Source: Verrucomicrobiota bacterium (GTDB lineage: Bacteria > Verrucomicrobiota > Verrucomicrobiia > Opitutales > UBA953). Taken from it: DNA of 36,469 bases. The position numbers and the translations under genes are program-made. Shown piece by piece: positions 23,994-34,894 of this stretch (position 1 is the first letter of the stretch; each line of letters starts with the position of its first letter). Below the pieces are notes generated by a model that did no database searches, was not told the DNA's origin, and saw nothing but the letters and a program-made list of their open reading frames with translations. The stretch covers positions 1 through 36,469 of the forward strand of contig VHDL01000018.1 of NCBI GenBank assembly GCA_016871415.1, given 5' to 3'.

Positions 23994-25193
23994 ATGACCC
24001 CCACCCTATACCTCCGTCTGGCCACGATGGTCTTCCTCCACTACTTCGTGTGGAGCTGCTGGTACAACACGATGGCCGTCTACCTCGGGAAGCTGGAATT
24101 CACCGGCACCCAGATCGGCCTCGCCTATGGCACGACCGCCATCGGCGCGCTCGTCTCGCCCTTCCTCATCGGCGTCATCGCCGACCGCTACGTCTCCGCC
24201 CAACGTCTCCTCGGGGTCCTGCACCTCCTGGGCGCCGCGTTGCTCTGGTGGATCTCGCAGCAGACCACCTTCGGCGTCTTCTACCCGTCGTTGATCGTCT
24301 ACACGCTCACCTACATGGCCGGCCATGGCCTCATCAACACCATCACCCTCACCCACGCGCCGAACCCAGCCAAATGGTTCCCGATCGTGATGGCCGCCGC
24401 CTCCGCCGGCTGGATCGCCGCGGCCAACGTGGTCAACTTCGCCAAGCTCGCGGACAACAACGGGATGTTCACCCTCGCCTGCGGGGTCGCCATGGCCATC
24501 GCCCTCTACTCGTTCACGCTCCCGAACACCCCGCCCAAGGGCGACGCCGGACCCGTCTCGGCCGGCAAGCTGCTCGGCCTCGACGCCCTCAAGCTCTTCA
24601 AGGACCGATCCTTTGCGGTCTTCATGGTCTGCTCGTTCCTGATCTGCGTCCCGCTGAGCTTCTACTTTACCTGGACGGGCGCCTTCCTGAGCGAAATGAA
24701 CGTCGCCGACTACGCCTCCAAGATGACCCTCGGCCAAGTCTCCGAAGTCGGGTTCCTGCTCCTGCTTCCGATCCTGCTGCCGGTCCTCGGCACCAAACGC
24801 ATCATGCTCCTCGGCATGGCCGCCTGGGCCGCCCGCTTCGCGCTCTTCGCCTACTTCCACGAGCAGCCCACGGCGACCTGGATGGTCCTCGGCGGCATCC
24901 TTCTGCACGGCATGTGCTATGACTTCATCTTCGTGATGGGCCGCATGTATGTCGACAAGGCGGCCGGCGACGGCCTCCGCGCCTCCGCGCAGGGCCTGCA
25001 CGCCGTCTTCACCCTCGGCGCCGGCATGTTCGTCGGCTCCTGGCTGTCCGGCGTCGTGGCGCAGCACTACACGACGAATGTCGTCCATGACTGGAAATCC
25101 ATCTGGCTCGTGCCGGCGATCATGAGCGCCTTGCTCATCCCCGTCTTCCTCGCCCTCTTCCGCGAGAAGCCCGCCGAAGACACTCACGCCTGA
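23994..25193 (+). CDS. MFS transporter, nucleoside:H+ symporter-like
   Basis: This 399-residue inner-membrane protein has about 12 predicted transmembrane helices and no signal peptide. Its pattern ('FLHYFVWSCWYNTMAVYLGKLEFTG', 'GTTAIGALVSPFLIGVIADRY', 'GMCYDFIFVMGRMYVD') fits the NupG/XapB-type nucleoside:H+ symporter branch of the MFS. In Verrucomicrobia such proteins often sit in sugar loci, and this one probably imports the sugar or oligosaccharide product of the block. The start ATG 23994 fits the first helix; an extended in-frame start 156 nt upstream would add a hydrophilic Arg/Pro-rich leader that overlaps the AraC gene. Spacer to the NagB-like gene: 78 nt with heptad repeats. Confidence 0.85.
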   Translation: MTPTLYLRLATMVFLHYFVWSCWYNTMAVYLGKLEFTGTQIGLAYGTTAIGALVSPFLIGVIADRYVSAQRLLGVLHLLGAALLWWISQQTTFGVFYPSLIVYTLTYMAGHGLINTITLTHAPNPAKWFPIVMAAASAGWIAAANVVNFAKLADNNGMFTLACGVAMAIALYSFTLPNTPPKGDAGPVSAGKLLGLDALKLFKDRSFAVFMVCSFLICVPLSFYFTWTGAFLSEMNVADYASKMTLGQVSEVGFLLLLPILLPVLGTKRIMLLGMAAWAARFALFAYFHEQPTATWMVLGGILLHGMCYDFIFVMGRMYVDKAAGDGLRASAQGLHAVFTLGAGMFVGSWLSGVVAQHYTTNVVHDWKSIWLVPAIMSALLIPVFLALFREKPAEDTHA

Positions 25194-25215
25194 CCTAGCC
25201 CTAGCCCTATAACAG

Positions 25216-25264
25216 CATCTTCCATCTGTCATCCGTCATCTGTCCTCTGTCCTCTGCCATCTCC
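25216..25264 (+). repeat. heptanucleotide tandem repeat CATC[TC]GT, second locus
   Basis: Seven units occur: CATCTTC, CATCTGT, CATCCGT, CATCTGT, CCTCTGT, CCTCTGC, CATCTCC, ending 7 nt before the ATG at 25272. The unit and its variants are those of 17092-17165. The shared variants (CCTCTGT, CATCCGT) show that the two tracks are related and not independent simple repeats. Confidence 0.88.
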
Positions 25265-25271
25265 ACGCCCC

Positions 25272-26210
25272 ATGCCCCGCAAACTCAGCCACATCGCCCC
25301 CGACTGGTGGGACTACACCACGCTCGACTCCGACCTGATCAATGACGCCGCGCGTCTGACCGAGAAGGACCTCCGTCAGCTCTCCCGCCCCGGCTTCAAG
25401 GTCGTCATGTACGACACCCTCGAGGATTTCTACCTCGCCGAGGCCCTCGAATACATCGCCGCCTGGCGACAGGCCACCGCGGACAATCCCGTCGGCATCT
25501 GCGGTCCGATCGGCCCGACCGAACAGCTCCCGCTCGTCGCCCGCCTGGTCAACGAGCTCGGCCTCAGTCTCAAGCACGCCCACTTCTGGGGCATGGACGA
25601 ATGGTATGACGAGAAGACGAAGAAGGAGGTGCCGGTCACGCACCCGCTCTCCTTCGAGCGCGCCGACCGCGAGCTCTGCTTCGACCGCATCCAGAAGAAG
25701 CTGGCGATCCCCGAGGCCAACCTGCACTTCCCCAAGGCCAAGGTGGCCGACTACGTGAAGACGTGGGACGCCGGCGTCCGCTGCGCGGTGATGCAGGGCG
25801 GCCAGGGCGACATCAAGCACTGGGCCTTCAACGATCCGCTCAAGCGCACGGGCAAGTACAAGGACGCCCCGCCCTCCCCGGCCGAATACCGCAAGCTCGG
25901 GACCCGCATCGTGGAGCTGCACCCCGTCACCCTCAGCCAGAACGCCCGCACCTCCGGCGGCGGCAACATCACCATGGTCCCCAAGATGGCCATCACCGTC
26001 GGCCCCCTGGAAACGTGGCTGGCCGACAAGGTCTCGATCTGGCACGCCGGCGCCCACGACAACCCGCTGGGCCAGCGCCTGACCGCCCTGATGATCTCCA
26101 AGCGCCTCGCGGACACCGCCGTCCCGATGTCCCTCCTGGCCGACCACCCGAACGTGCAGTTCAATTATTTCCGCGGAGGTCTGGGTTCGTGCGCGGTCGA
26201 GATGCATTGA
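25272..26210 (+). CDS. glucosamine-6-phosphate deaminase (NagB)-like protein with altered catalytic motif
   Basis: This 312-residue protein resembles NagB/6-phosphogluconolactonase-type Rossmann-like enzymes, which convert glucosamine-6-phosphate to fructose-6-phosphate and ammonia. MDEWYD (108-113) corresponds to the LDEY segment holding the ring-opening acid. The second motif reads [14 protein letters not shown] (176-189), where NagB has GGxGxDGHIAFNEP: H183 is kept, the Asp two residues before it is replaced by Ile, and Glu becomes Asp188. The protein is longer than E. coli NagB (266) by an N-terminal extension. Substrate and activity may therefore differ. It follows a repeat-filled spacer and precedes the FAD protein by 4 nt. 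Confidence 0.8.
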   Translation: MPRKLSHIAPDWWDYTTLDSDLINDAARLTEKDLRQLSRPGFKVVMYDTLEDFYLAEALEYIAAWRQATADNPVGICGPIGPTEQLPLVARLVNELGLSLKHAHFWGMDEWYDEKTKKEVPVTHPLSFERADRELCFDRIQKKLAIPEANLHFPKAKVADYVKTWDAGVRCAVMQGGQGDIKHWAFNDPLKRTGKYKDAPPSPAEYRKLGTRIVELHPVTLSQNARTSGGGNITMVPKMAITVGPLETWLADKVSIWHAGAHDNPLGQRLTALMISKRLADTAVPMSLLADHPNVQFNYFRGGLGSCAVEMH

Positions 26211-26214
26211 GACC

Positions 26215-27822
26215 ATGCTCCGCCCCGCCCTCTGCTTGCTGGTCGCGCTGTTCTTCGCCGGCTGCGCGACCGACGCCCCTGTCGCCAAGAACTACGACAT
26301 CGTCGTCTACGGGGATTCGGCGGCCGCGGTCGCGGCGGCCCTCCAAGCCAAGCGCCAAGGCTCGAGCGTGGTGCTGGTCAACACGACCAAGTTCCTCGGG
26401 GGCATGACCTGCAGCGGGCTCTCCGCCAGCGATATCTTCCACCGCGAAGCGGTCGGTGGCGTGGCCCGCGAGATCTACGGCCGCATCGGCCGACACTACG
26501 GCAAGACCTACGTGGATTACTTCGAACCGCACGTGGCCCAGGCCGCGGTCGACGGCTTGGTCAAGGAAAGCGGCCTGGATGTCTGGATGGACGAACAGTT
26601 GGACCGTGGTCCGGGCGGCGTGACCAAGCAAGGCGACCGGATCACCTCCTTCCGTACGCTGTCCGGCAAGGTCTTCGCGGCGAAGGTCTTCATCGACGCT
26701 TCCTACGTCGGCGACCTGATGGCCGCGGCAGGCGTGAGCTACTCCGTGGGCCGCGAACCTAACCGCCTCCACGGCGAGACGCTCAACGGCGTCCAGCGCG
26801 GCGACGACAAGCCCCGCCGACACTACACCCAGCGGGACAAGGACCACTTCATCACGGACGTCGATCCGTATGTCCGCCCGGGCGATAAGACCAGCGGCCT
26901 CCTGCCCTTCGTGTTCGCCGAAGATCCGCGCATCGGCGAAGGCGATCATCGTATCCAGGCCTTCAACTATCGTCTCTGCGTGACGACCGACCCGGCGAAC
27001 CGGATCCCGTTCGCCAAGCCGGCCGGCTACCGCGAACTCGACCACGAGATGCTGCTGCGCAACTTCGAGGCCGGCGACCTCCGCTTCCCCTCTCTTCTGC
27101 ATAAGCTCCCCAACGGCAAGACCGATTGGAATTCGATGCATGCGATCGGCACGGATTACGTCGGCGCCAACTGGGACTACCCGGAGGCGAGCTACGCGCG
27201 TCGCCGGGAGATCGAAGCAGCCCACGAACTCTATATCCGCGGCCACCTCTGGACGTTGGCCAACCACCCGCGCGTCCCTGAGGCGATCCGTAAGCAAGCT
27301 TCCGCCTACGGCCTCTGCCAGGACGAGTTCCGCGAGCATGGTGGCTTCTCGCCAATGATCTACATCCGCGAAGCCCGTCGGCTGGCGGGTGAATACGTGA
27401 TGACGGAGCTGGATTGCAAGGGACGCCGCACGCCGCCGGAACCGGTCGCGCTCGCAAGCTTCGGCTTGGACTCTCACGCGGTGCGCTACTTCGTGACCGC
27501 CCGTGGCACGGTTGAACGCGACGGCGTGATCTGGAACGTGCCGCCGCGCCCCTACGGCGTTTCCTACCGCAGCCTGATTCCCAAGGCCGCCGAGTGCGCG
27601 AACCTGCTCGTGCCCGTCTGCCTCTCCGCCACGCATGCCGCCCACGGGTCCATCCGCATGGAGCCGGTCTTCATGCAACTCGGCCAGGCCGCCGCCATGG
27701 CCGCCGGCATCGCCGCCCGCGATGGCCTCTCCGTGCAGTCCGTTCCTTATGCCCAGGTCCACGAGCAGCTCAAAGCCGCAAATCTGCCGGTGGAGTGGAC
27801 GGCGAGTAAGGCTTCTAAGTAA
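26215..27822 (+). CDS. FAD-dependent oxidoreductase lipoprotein
   Basis: This 535-residue protein has a lipoprotein signal with lipobox LFFAGC (C17), predicting a membrane-anchored periplasmic or outer-membrane form. An FAD_oxidored-type domain begins at residue 28 (DIVVYGDSAAAVAAALQAKR), followed by 'TTKFLGGMTCSGLSASD', and ends with an FAD-domain-like 'MEPVFMQLGQAAAMAAGIAA'. In most relatives the loop is YGGTxAGxxAA; here GDSAAAV lacks the second and third glycines. Related proteins are common in verrucomicrobial and planctomycete sugar loci with unknown substrate. It is directly coupled to the NagB-like gene and followed by a palindrome (27835-27856) that may end this transcript or control the next. 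Confidence 0.8.
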   Translation: MLRPALCLLVALFFAGCATDAPVAKNYDIVVYGDSAAAVAAALQAKRQGSSVVLVNTTKFLGGMTCSGLSASDIFHREAVGGVAREIYGRIGRHYGKTYVDYFEPHVAQAAVDGLVKESGLDVWMDEQLDRGPGGVTKQGDRITSFRTLSGKVFAAKVFIDASYVGDLMAAAGVSYSVGREPNRLHGETLNGVQRGDDKPRRHYTQRDKDHFITDVDPYVRPGDKTSGLLPFVFAEDPRIGEGDHRIQAFNYRLCVTTDPANRIPFAKPAGYRELDHEMLLRNFEAGDLRFPSLLHKLPNGKTDWNSMHAIGTDYVGANWDYPEASYARRREIEAAHELYIRGHLWTLANHPRVPEAIRKQASAYGLCQDEFREHGGFSPMIYIREARRLAGEYVMTELDCKGRRTPPEPVALASFGLDSHAVRYFVTARGTVERDGVIWNVPPRPYGVSYRSLIPKAAECANLLVPVCLSATHAAHGSIRMEPVFMQLGQAAAMAAGIAARDGLSVQSVPYAQVHEQLKAANLPVEWTASKASK

Positions 27823-27834
27823 TTGGAATACAGA

Positions 27835-27882
27835 GGGATAAGTTTATTCTTATCCCGATTTTGATAAAGTCCAAATCTGGAC
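27835..27882. promoter_or_regulatory. two palindromes before the fur gene, candidate Fur/PerR-type operator
   Basis: GGGATAAG (27835-27842) pairs perfectly with CTTATCCC (27849-27856) across a 6-nt AT loop. A second, shorter palindrome GTCCAAATCTGGAC lies at 27869-27882 (GTCCA/TGGAC with 4-nt spacer). Fur-family dimers bind AT-rich inverted repeats. Position between the preceding stop (27822) and the fur start (27898) fits an autoregulatory operator for the fur-katG operon. The first palindrome could instead act as a transcript end for the FAD gene, but the T-run after it is weak. Confidence 0.55.
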
Positions 27883-27897
27883 CTTGTTAAAGCCCAG

Positions 27898-30682
<2,785 letters not shown>

Positions 30683-30704
30683 GCCGATCCGCATCCCGGC
30701 CCTC

Positions 30705-30736
30705 AGGCCCGCCAGATCCATCTGGCGGGCCTTTTT
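30705..30736 (+). terminator. strong intrinsic terminator after katG
   Basis: AGGCCCGCCAGAT (30705-30717) pairs with ATCTGGCGGGCCT (30720-30732) over 13 bp with a 2-nt loop in the simple drawing, followed by TTTTT. The stem core and borders (CCTCAGGCCCGCC ... GGCGGGCCTTTTTGTCGG) are the same as those of the terminator at 32196-32224. Confidence 0.93.
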
Positions 30737-30831
30737 GTCGGCCGAGCATTGCAATGTGTATTTTCCCAGCGTAATCGTCTCCTTTGCGGCAGCAGGCTGG
30801 GACCTTTTATCCTAACAGATGTAATAAAGTC

Positions 30832-32103
30832 ATGAAACCCACCGTCGCCCTCCTCACCGCCCTGCTGCTCGCGCCGCTGACCGCGCTGCATGCGGCCGAT
30901 GCGCAGAATTCCCAAGCCAAGCCCGAACCCGTTCGGCCGGCCTTCTTCGAGGAGGCCGTGCTCTGGCAGAACAAGGAGGAGAACGCCTGGCCCTACCATG
31001 TCTATGGCCTCGTCCGATCAGCCCAAGGCACGCTGCTCGCCTTCGCCGAAGGACGGCTGGAAAAGGGCGGCGACGCGGACCCGCATCATCTGGTGGTGAA
31101 ACGCAGCACCGACGGCGGACGCACCTGGTCTGGCAACATCTACGTCGAGCGGGGCGACGGCTCGTTCTGGGCGGCCAACGGCCAGCCGGGCAAACTGGAA
31201 TGCTGGACGAACACCGGCCCCGTCGTGGATGAGAAGACGGGGCGTGTCTTTTTCTTCTACGCGCTCAACGAAGGCACGCGGGAACAGAACTGGACCCGGG
31301 TCTTCTACCGCTACAGCGATGATGACGGCCTGACTTGGTCTCCCTCGGCGAAGGATGGGGGCCGCATCGAAGTGACGCACCTCTTCGCGGACAATCCCCA
31401 CGGCTGGACGTTCCACATGCCCGGCCCCGGCCACGGCATCCAGCTCCGCCATCAGCAAGGCAAGCACGCGGACAAGAACGGACGGCTCGTGCTCGCGGTA
31501 TGGCATCGCCGGGCGGTGACCGCCAACCCGCGTCTGTATGGTGTCTCGATGCTGGTCAGCGACGATCATGGCAAGACGTGGCGTCGGGCGGGCGATGCCG
31601 GTGTCGGGCATGGCATGGGCGAGGGCCGCATCGTGGAACTGGAGGATGGCCGCATTCTGTTGAATGCCCGCGGCGGCGCGGCCGTGCAGGACGGCAAGAA
31701 GATCAACACCCAGAAGCATCGAATCGATGCCTGGAGCGACGACGCGGGCGAGACCTTTGGGAAACCCGAGGTCCGCACCGAGTTCGAATACGGCGGGAAC
31801 GGCTGCGATTCCTCGATCCAGCGCTACGCCACGACGACGCAGGACGGCAGGAGCCTCCTGCTCTTCAGCCGCCCCGCCGACCCCACGCGCCGCGCCCGCA
31901 TGACCGTGAGCCTGAGCGGCGACGAAGGGAAGACCTGGTCCGCACACAAACTCGTCCACGAAGGGCCGAGCTTCTACTCCGACCTCGTCGTCCTCCCGGA
32001 CGGCACCATCGGCCTGCTCTACGGCAGGGGCCAAAGCCCCAACCGGCATCTGCCCGATCATGTCGCCTTCGCCCGCTTTAATCTCGCATGGCTCCGGAAG
32101 TAA
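30832..32103 (+). CDS. secreted sialidase-fold (Asp-box beta-propeller) protein
   Basis: This 423-residue protein has a signal peptide (1-22, MKPTVALLTALLLAPLTALHAA). The sialidase beta-propeller shows five Asp boxes: STDGGRTW, SDDDGLTW, SDDHGKTW, SDDAGETF, SGDEGKTW. TLLAFAEGR follows the position of the family's first motif. The usual YRIP motif (catalytic Arg) reads YHVY (55-58) here, so the triad arginine is missing at that position. It may be a sialidase-like exo-glycosidase or lyase with another substrate. ATG 30832 is the only start that gives the signal peptide first. It lies 96 nt after the katG terminator, with its own promoter presumably, and a sulfatase gene follows. Confidence 0.82.
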   Translation: MKPTVALLTALLLAPLTALHAADAQNSQAKPEPVRPAFFEEAVLWQNKEENAWPYHVYGLVRSAQGTLLAFAEGRLEKGGDADPHHLVVKRSTDGGRTWSGNIYVERGDGSFWAANGQPGKLECWTNTGPVVDEKTGRVFFFYALNEGTREQNWTRVFYRYSDDDGLTWSPSAKDGGRIEVTHLFADNPHGWTFHMPGPGHGIQLRHQQGKHADKNGRLVLAVWHRRAVTANPRLYGVSMLVSDDHGKTWRRAGDAGVGHGMGEGRIVELEDGRILLNARGGAAVQDGKKINTQKHRIDAWSDDAGETFGKPEVRTEFEYGGNGCDSSIQRYATTTQDGRSLLLFSRPADPTRRARMTVSLSGDEGKTWSAHKLVHEGPSFYSDLVVLPDGTIGLLYGRGQSPNRHLPDHVAFARFNLAWLRK

Positions 32104-32195
32104 TGACCCTCACATCGGGCGCGGGACGGGAGCCTTGAAACGGCCAGGCCTCGATGAGGCGTGAATCAGACTGCTCTTTGCTTCTTCCGGACCTC

Positions 32196-32224
32196 AGGCC
32201 CGCCCTCACCGGCGGGCCTTTTTT
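32196..32224 (+). terminator. intrinsic terminator after the sialidase-like gene
   Basis: AGGCCCGCC (32196-32204) pairs with GGCGGGCCT (32211-32219) across CTCACC, followed by five further T. The run CCTCAGGCCCGCC and the tail GGCGGGCCTTTTTGTCGG are shared with the terminator at 30705-30736; only the inside of the stem and loop differ. It also shows that an in-frame GTG at 32161 is not the start of the sulfatase gene. Confidence 0.9.
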
Positions 32225-32331
32225 GTCGGGGGCCGACCGGGCTTGCTTACGCTCTTCCCTTGAAGGGGTCTCTCCCCCAGTCTGCCGGCATGACGTCCGC
32301 CCCCGTCCTGCCGTCGGCCTCGCTCGGCCAG

Positions 32332-33843
32332 ATGCTCCGACTCGCAGGCCTGGCCATCCTGCTGCTCGGCGGCGTCGCTTCGGCGCGCACCCCGAACATC
32401 CTGCTGATCCTCGCCGACGACCTCGGCTACGGCGACGTCGGTTGCTACAACGACCGGGCCAAGGTGCCGACGCCGAACCTGGACCGACTGGCCCGCGAAG
32501 GCGCCCGCTTCACCGATGCGCACAGCCCCGCGACCGTGTGCACGCCGTCGCGCTACGGTCTCCTGACCGGCCAGATGCCTTTCCGGATTCCGAAGGGCGG
32601 GACGGTGTTCACCGGCACGGGCGGACCATCCTTGCTCGCGCCGGACCGTCTCACCTTGCCGGAGATGCTCAAAGCGCAAGGCTACGCCACGGCCGCGGTG
32701 GGCAAATGGCACGTCGGCCTGACCTTCCGCGACGCCGCCGGCGCGCCGCTCCATGTGGGCAGCCCTGAGAACGCCAGGCGCATCGACCACTCCCGCCGGA
32801 TCGAAGGCGGCCCGCTGGAGCACGGGTTCGAAAGCTTCTTCGGCACGGCCTGCTGCCCGGGCACCGACTGGCTTTACGCTTACATCGAAGGCGACCGCAT
32901 CCCGACACCGCCTACGGGTCCGCTGGACCGGACGAAGCTCCCGCGCCACCCCTACGCCAACGACTGCCGGTCCGGCATCGTCGCGCCAGACTTCGATCTG
33001 CCGGAAATCGACGAACGATTCCTGCAACGCAGCCGGGAGTTCATCGCTCGGCAGGCAAGGGCTGAACCGCGTCGGCCCTTCTTCCTTTACCACGCGACAC
33101 AAGCGGTCCACCTGCCCTCGTTCGCGAGCAAGGATTACCGCGGCAAAAGCCCGGCCGGGCCGCACGGTGACTTCATCGCTGAATTCGACGCTCACGTCGG
33201 CCTCCTTCTCGCCGACCTGGAAAAGCACGGCCTGGCCGAGGACACCCTCGTCATCGTCACCAGCGACAACGGACCGGAAACCACGAGCGTCCTGCGCATG
33301 CGCGCCGATCAAGGCCACGATGGCGCCCGTCCGTGGCGCGGCGTGAAGCGCGACGCCTGGGAGGGCGGCCATCGGATTCCGCTGATCCTACGCTGGCCGC
33401 GTGGCATCAAGCCCGGCTTGGTCAGCGATCGGACCGTCAGCCTGACCGACGTCATGGCCACCTTGGCGGAACTGACGGGCCAAGCCCTGCCCGCGCAATC
33501 CGCCGAGGACAGCCTCAGCTTCCTGCCCACGCTTGAAAGCCGCCCGCAGCCCGCCCGACCCTTCCTGCTGACGCAGGCCGCCGGAGGCGCGGCCACGTTG
33601 AGCATCCGGAAAGGGTCGTGGAAGCTGATCGCCCACGCCGGTTCCGGCGGCAACCGCTATGACCGCGGCGAACTGCTTGCGCTGGCGCCGCCCGGAGGGA
33701 TCCCCAACGAATCCCCGCAGCTCTACGACCTTTCCCGGGATCCCGGCGAGACCACGAACCTTGCGGCCAAGCACCCGGACATCGTGCGTGAACTCCAAGA
33801 TCTCCTCACGGCCACGCGGTCTAGCGGCCGGAGCCGGCCTTGA
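32332..33843 (+). CDS. secreted type I sulfatase (formylglycine-dependent)
   Basis: This 503-residue arylsulfatase A-like enzyme hydrolyses a sulfate ester on an unknown glycan or metabolite. The start ATG 32332 gives a compact signal peptide (MLRLAGLAILLLGGVASA); ATG 32290 would add 14 residues and is the alternative. C70 in CTPSR is the cysteine converted to formylglycine. D29/D30 (LADDLGYGD) and the later VTSDNGPE segment are metal ligands; GKWHVG carries the conserved Lys and His. Length and motif order fit the S1 family. It lies downstream of the sialidase-like gene and terminator, and its 3' end overlaps the convergent LysR gene by 23 nt. Maturation needs a formylglycine-generating enzyme or anSME elsewhere in the genome. 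Confidence 0.9.
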   Translation: MLRLAGLAILLLGGVASARTPNILLILADDLGYGDVGCYNDRAKVPTPNLDRLAREGARFTDAHSPATVCTPSRYGLLTGQMPFRIPKGGTVFTGTGGPSLLAPDRLTLPEMLKAQGYATAAVGKWHVGLTFRDAAGAPLHVGSPENARRIDHSRRIEGGPLEHGFESFFGTACCPGTDWLYAYIEGDRIPTPPTGPLDRTKLPRHPYANDCRSGIVAPDFDLPEIDERFLQRSREFIARQARAEPRRPFFLYHATQAVHLPSFASKDYRGKSPAGPHGDFIAEFDAHVGLLLADLEKHGLAEDTLVIVTSDNGPETTSVLRMRADQGHDGARPWRGVKRDAWEGGHRIPLILRWPRGIKPGLVSDRTVSLTDVMATLAELTGQALPAQSAEDSLSFLPTLESRPQPARPFLLTQAAGGAATLSIRKGSWKLIAHAGSGGNRYDRGELLALAPPGGIPNESPQLYDLSRDPGETTNLAAKHPDIVRELQDLLTATRSSGRSRP

Positions 33844-34810
33844 GCGCGGCGGTGGCCATCTCGCGGAAGACGCGGATGTGCTCCAGCTCGTGCCGGCCCT
33901 TGGGATGGACGAGCACGAGGTTGTCATGGCCGAGGACGGCCGAGGCATCGCGATGCGCGAGGCCGGCCTGCCTGACCGCGGGGAACGACATCGCCTCGAC
34001 CGCGGACCGGGTAAGGATGGCCACGCCGATGCCGAGACCGGTGTAATTCAGGATCGAGGGCACGTTGCCGGCGGTCATGACGACGTTGACCTTCGAAGTC
34101 AGGCCGGCCTTGGCCACCACATAGTCGAACTGCAGACGCGAGCTGGAATCCTCCCCCGCCAGGATCAGAGGATGGGCGAGGATGTCGCGCAGACCGATCT
34201 TACGCACCTTGCCGAGAGCATGCCCCTCGGGGTAGATCACCTCGAACGGATAGCTAGCGAGCGGGACGACCGACAGCCTTGAAGGCAGGACCACGCCGGA
34301 CGGCGCACCCACGAGAGCCAGATCCGCGGCGTCGGACTCCACCATCCCCCACGCCACCCGCGAGGGAGCGTCGATCAGCGTCAGCCTGACCGAGGGCTGC
34401 GCGTGACGATAGGCGGCGATCACGTCACGCAGCGGGCTGTTGAGCACCGAGGCTGGCGCGGCCAGGCGCAGCACCCGCTCCGCACCCGACTGCAGATCCA
34501 GGAACAGCTTACGCAAGGAATCGAAACCCTCGACCAACGGAGCCGCCAGACGCATCAGCCGCTCGCCGTCCTCGGTGAGCCGCACGGAGCGTCCCTTGGC
34601 CGTCACGAACCGGACGCCGTAATCATCCTCCAACGCCCTTAACTGCCGCCAGACCGAGGGCGTGGCCATGCCGAGCGAACGGGCGGCGGCGGCGAAACTG
34701 CCATGACGGGAGATCTCGAAGAGCGCGCGGATCTGCCGGAACCGTACTTCCTTGAAATAGCGACGCTCCTCGCCGGCGGCGGACCTTGGCTTAGCTTTCA
34801 TTGTTTCCAT
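33821..34810 (-). CDS. LysR-family transcriptional regulator
   Basis: This 329-residue protein has the LysR winged helix at about 25-85 ('FRQIRALFEISRHGSFAAAARSLGMATPSVWRQLRALEDDYGVRF') and a periplasmic-binding-protein-like co-inducer domain ('VLRLAAPASVLNSPLRDVI', 'GNVPSILNYTGLGIGVAILTRSAVEA'). ATG 34810 (METMKAK) is preferred; ATG 34801 and an upstream TTG at 34846 are possible. The domain resembles CysB/CbbR-type regulators in its general layout, but the ligand is not recognisable. It is convergent with the sulfatase (23-nt tail overlap) and divergent from the unknown secreted gene at 34895, which is its likely target. Confidence 0.9.
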   Translation of the reverse strand: METMKAKPRSAAGEERRYFKEVRFRQIRALFEISRHGSFAAAARSLGMATPSVWRQLRALEDDYGVRFVTAKGRSVRLTEDGERLMRLAAPLVEGFDSLRKLFLDLQSGAERVLRLAAPASVLNSPLRDVIAAYRHAQPSVRLTLIDAPSRVAWGMVESDAADLALVGAPSGVVLPSRLSVVPLASYPFEVIYPEGHALGKVRKIGLRDILAHPLILAGEDSSSRLQFDYVVAKAGLTSKVNVVMTAGNVPSILNYTGLGIGVAILTRSAVEAMSFPAVRQAGLAHRDASAVLGHDNLVLVHPKGRHELEHIRVFREMATAALKAGSGR

Positions 34811-34894
34811 AGCAACGAGTTTTAGGAAAATGGTTTTTAAAGGCAACGATTATGGCTTGAGGGATACCCACGTGACGGAAGGCTTAACCCAGTC
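34811..34894. promoter_or_regulatory. divergent intergenic region between LysR and the unknown secreted gene
   Basis: The 84-nt AT-rich spacer contains the direct repeat GCAACGA at 34812-34818 and 34843-34849, 31 nt apart (about three helical turns). It also has a run of A/T around TTTTAGG...GGTTTTTA. Two such half-sites are the usual setting for LysR binding. The spacer must hold the divergent promoters; no reliable -10/-35 pair was chosen. Confidence 0.5.

Noticed and set aside
17092-25264. Heptad tracks as a degenerate CRISPR array
   Set aside because: The unit is 7 nt with no 23-40 nt repeat, no unique spacers of constant length and no cas genes anywhere in the window.
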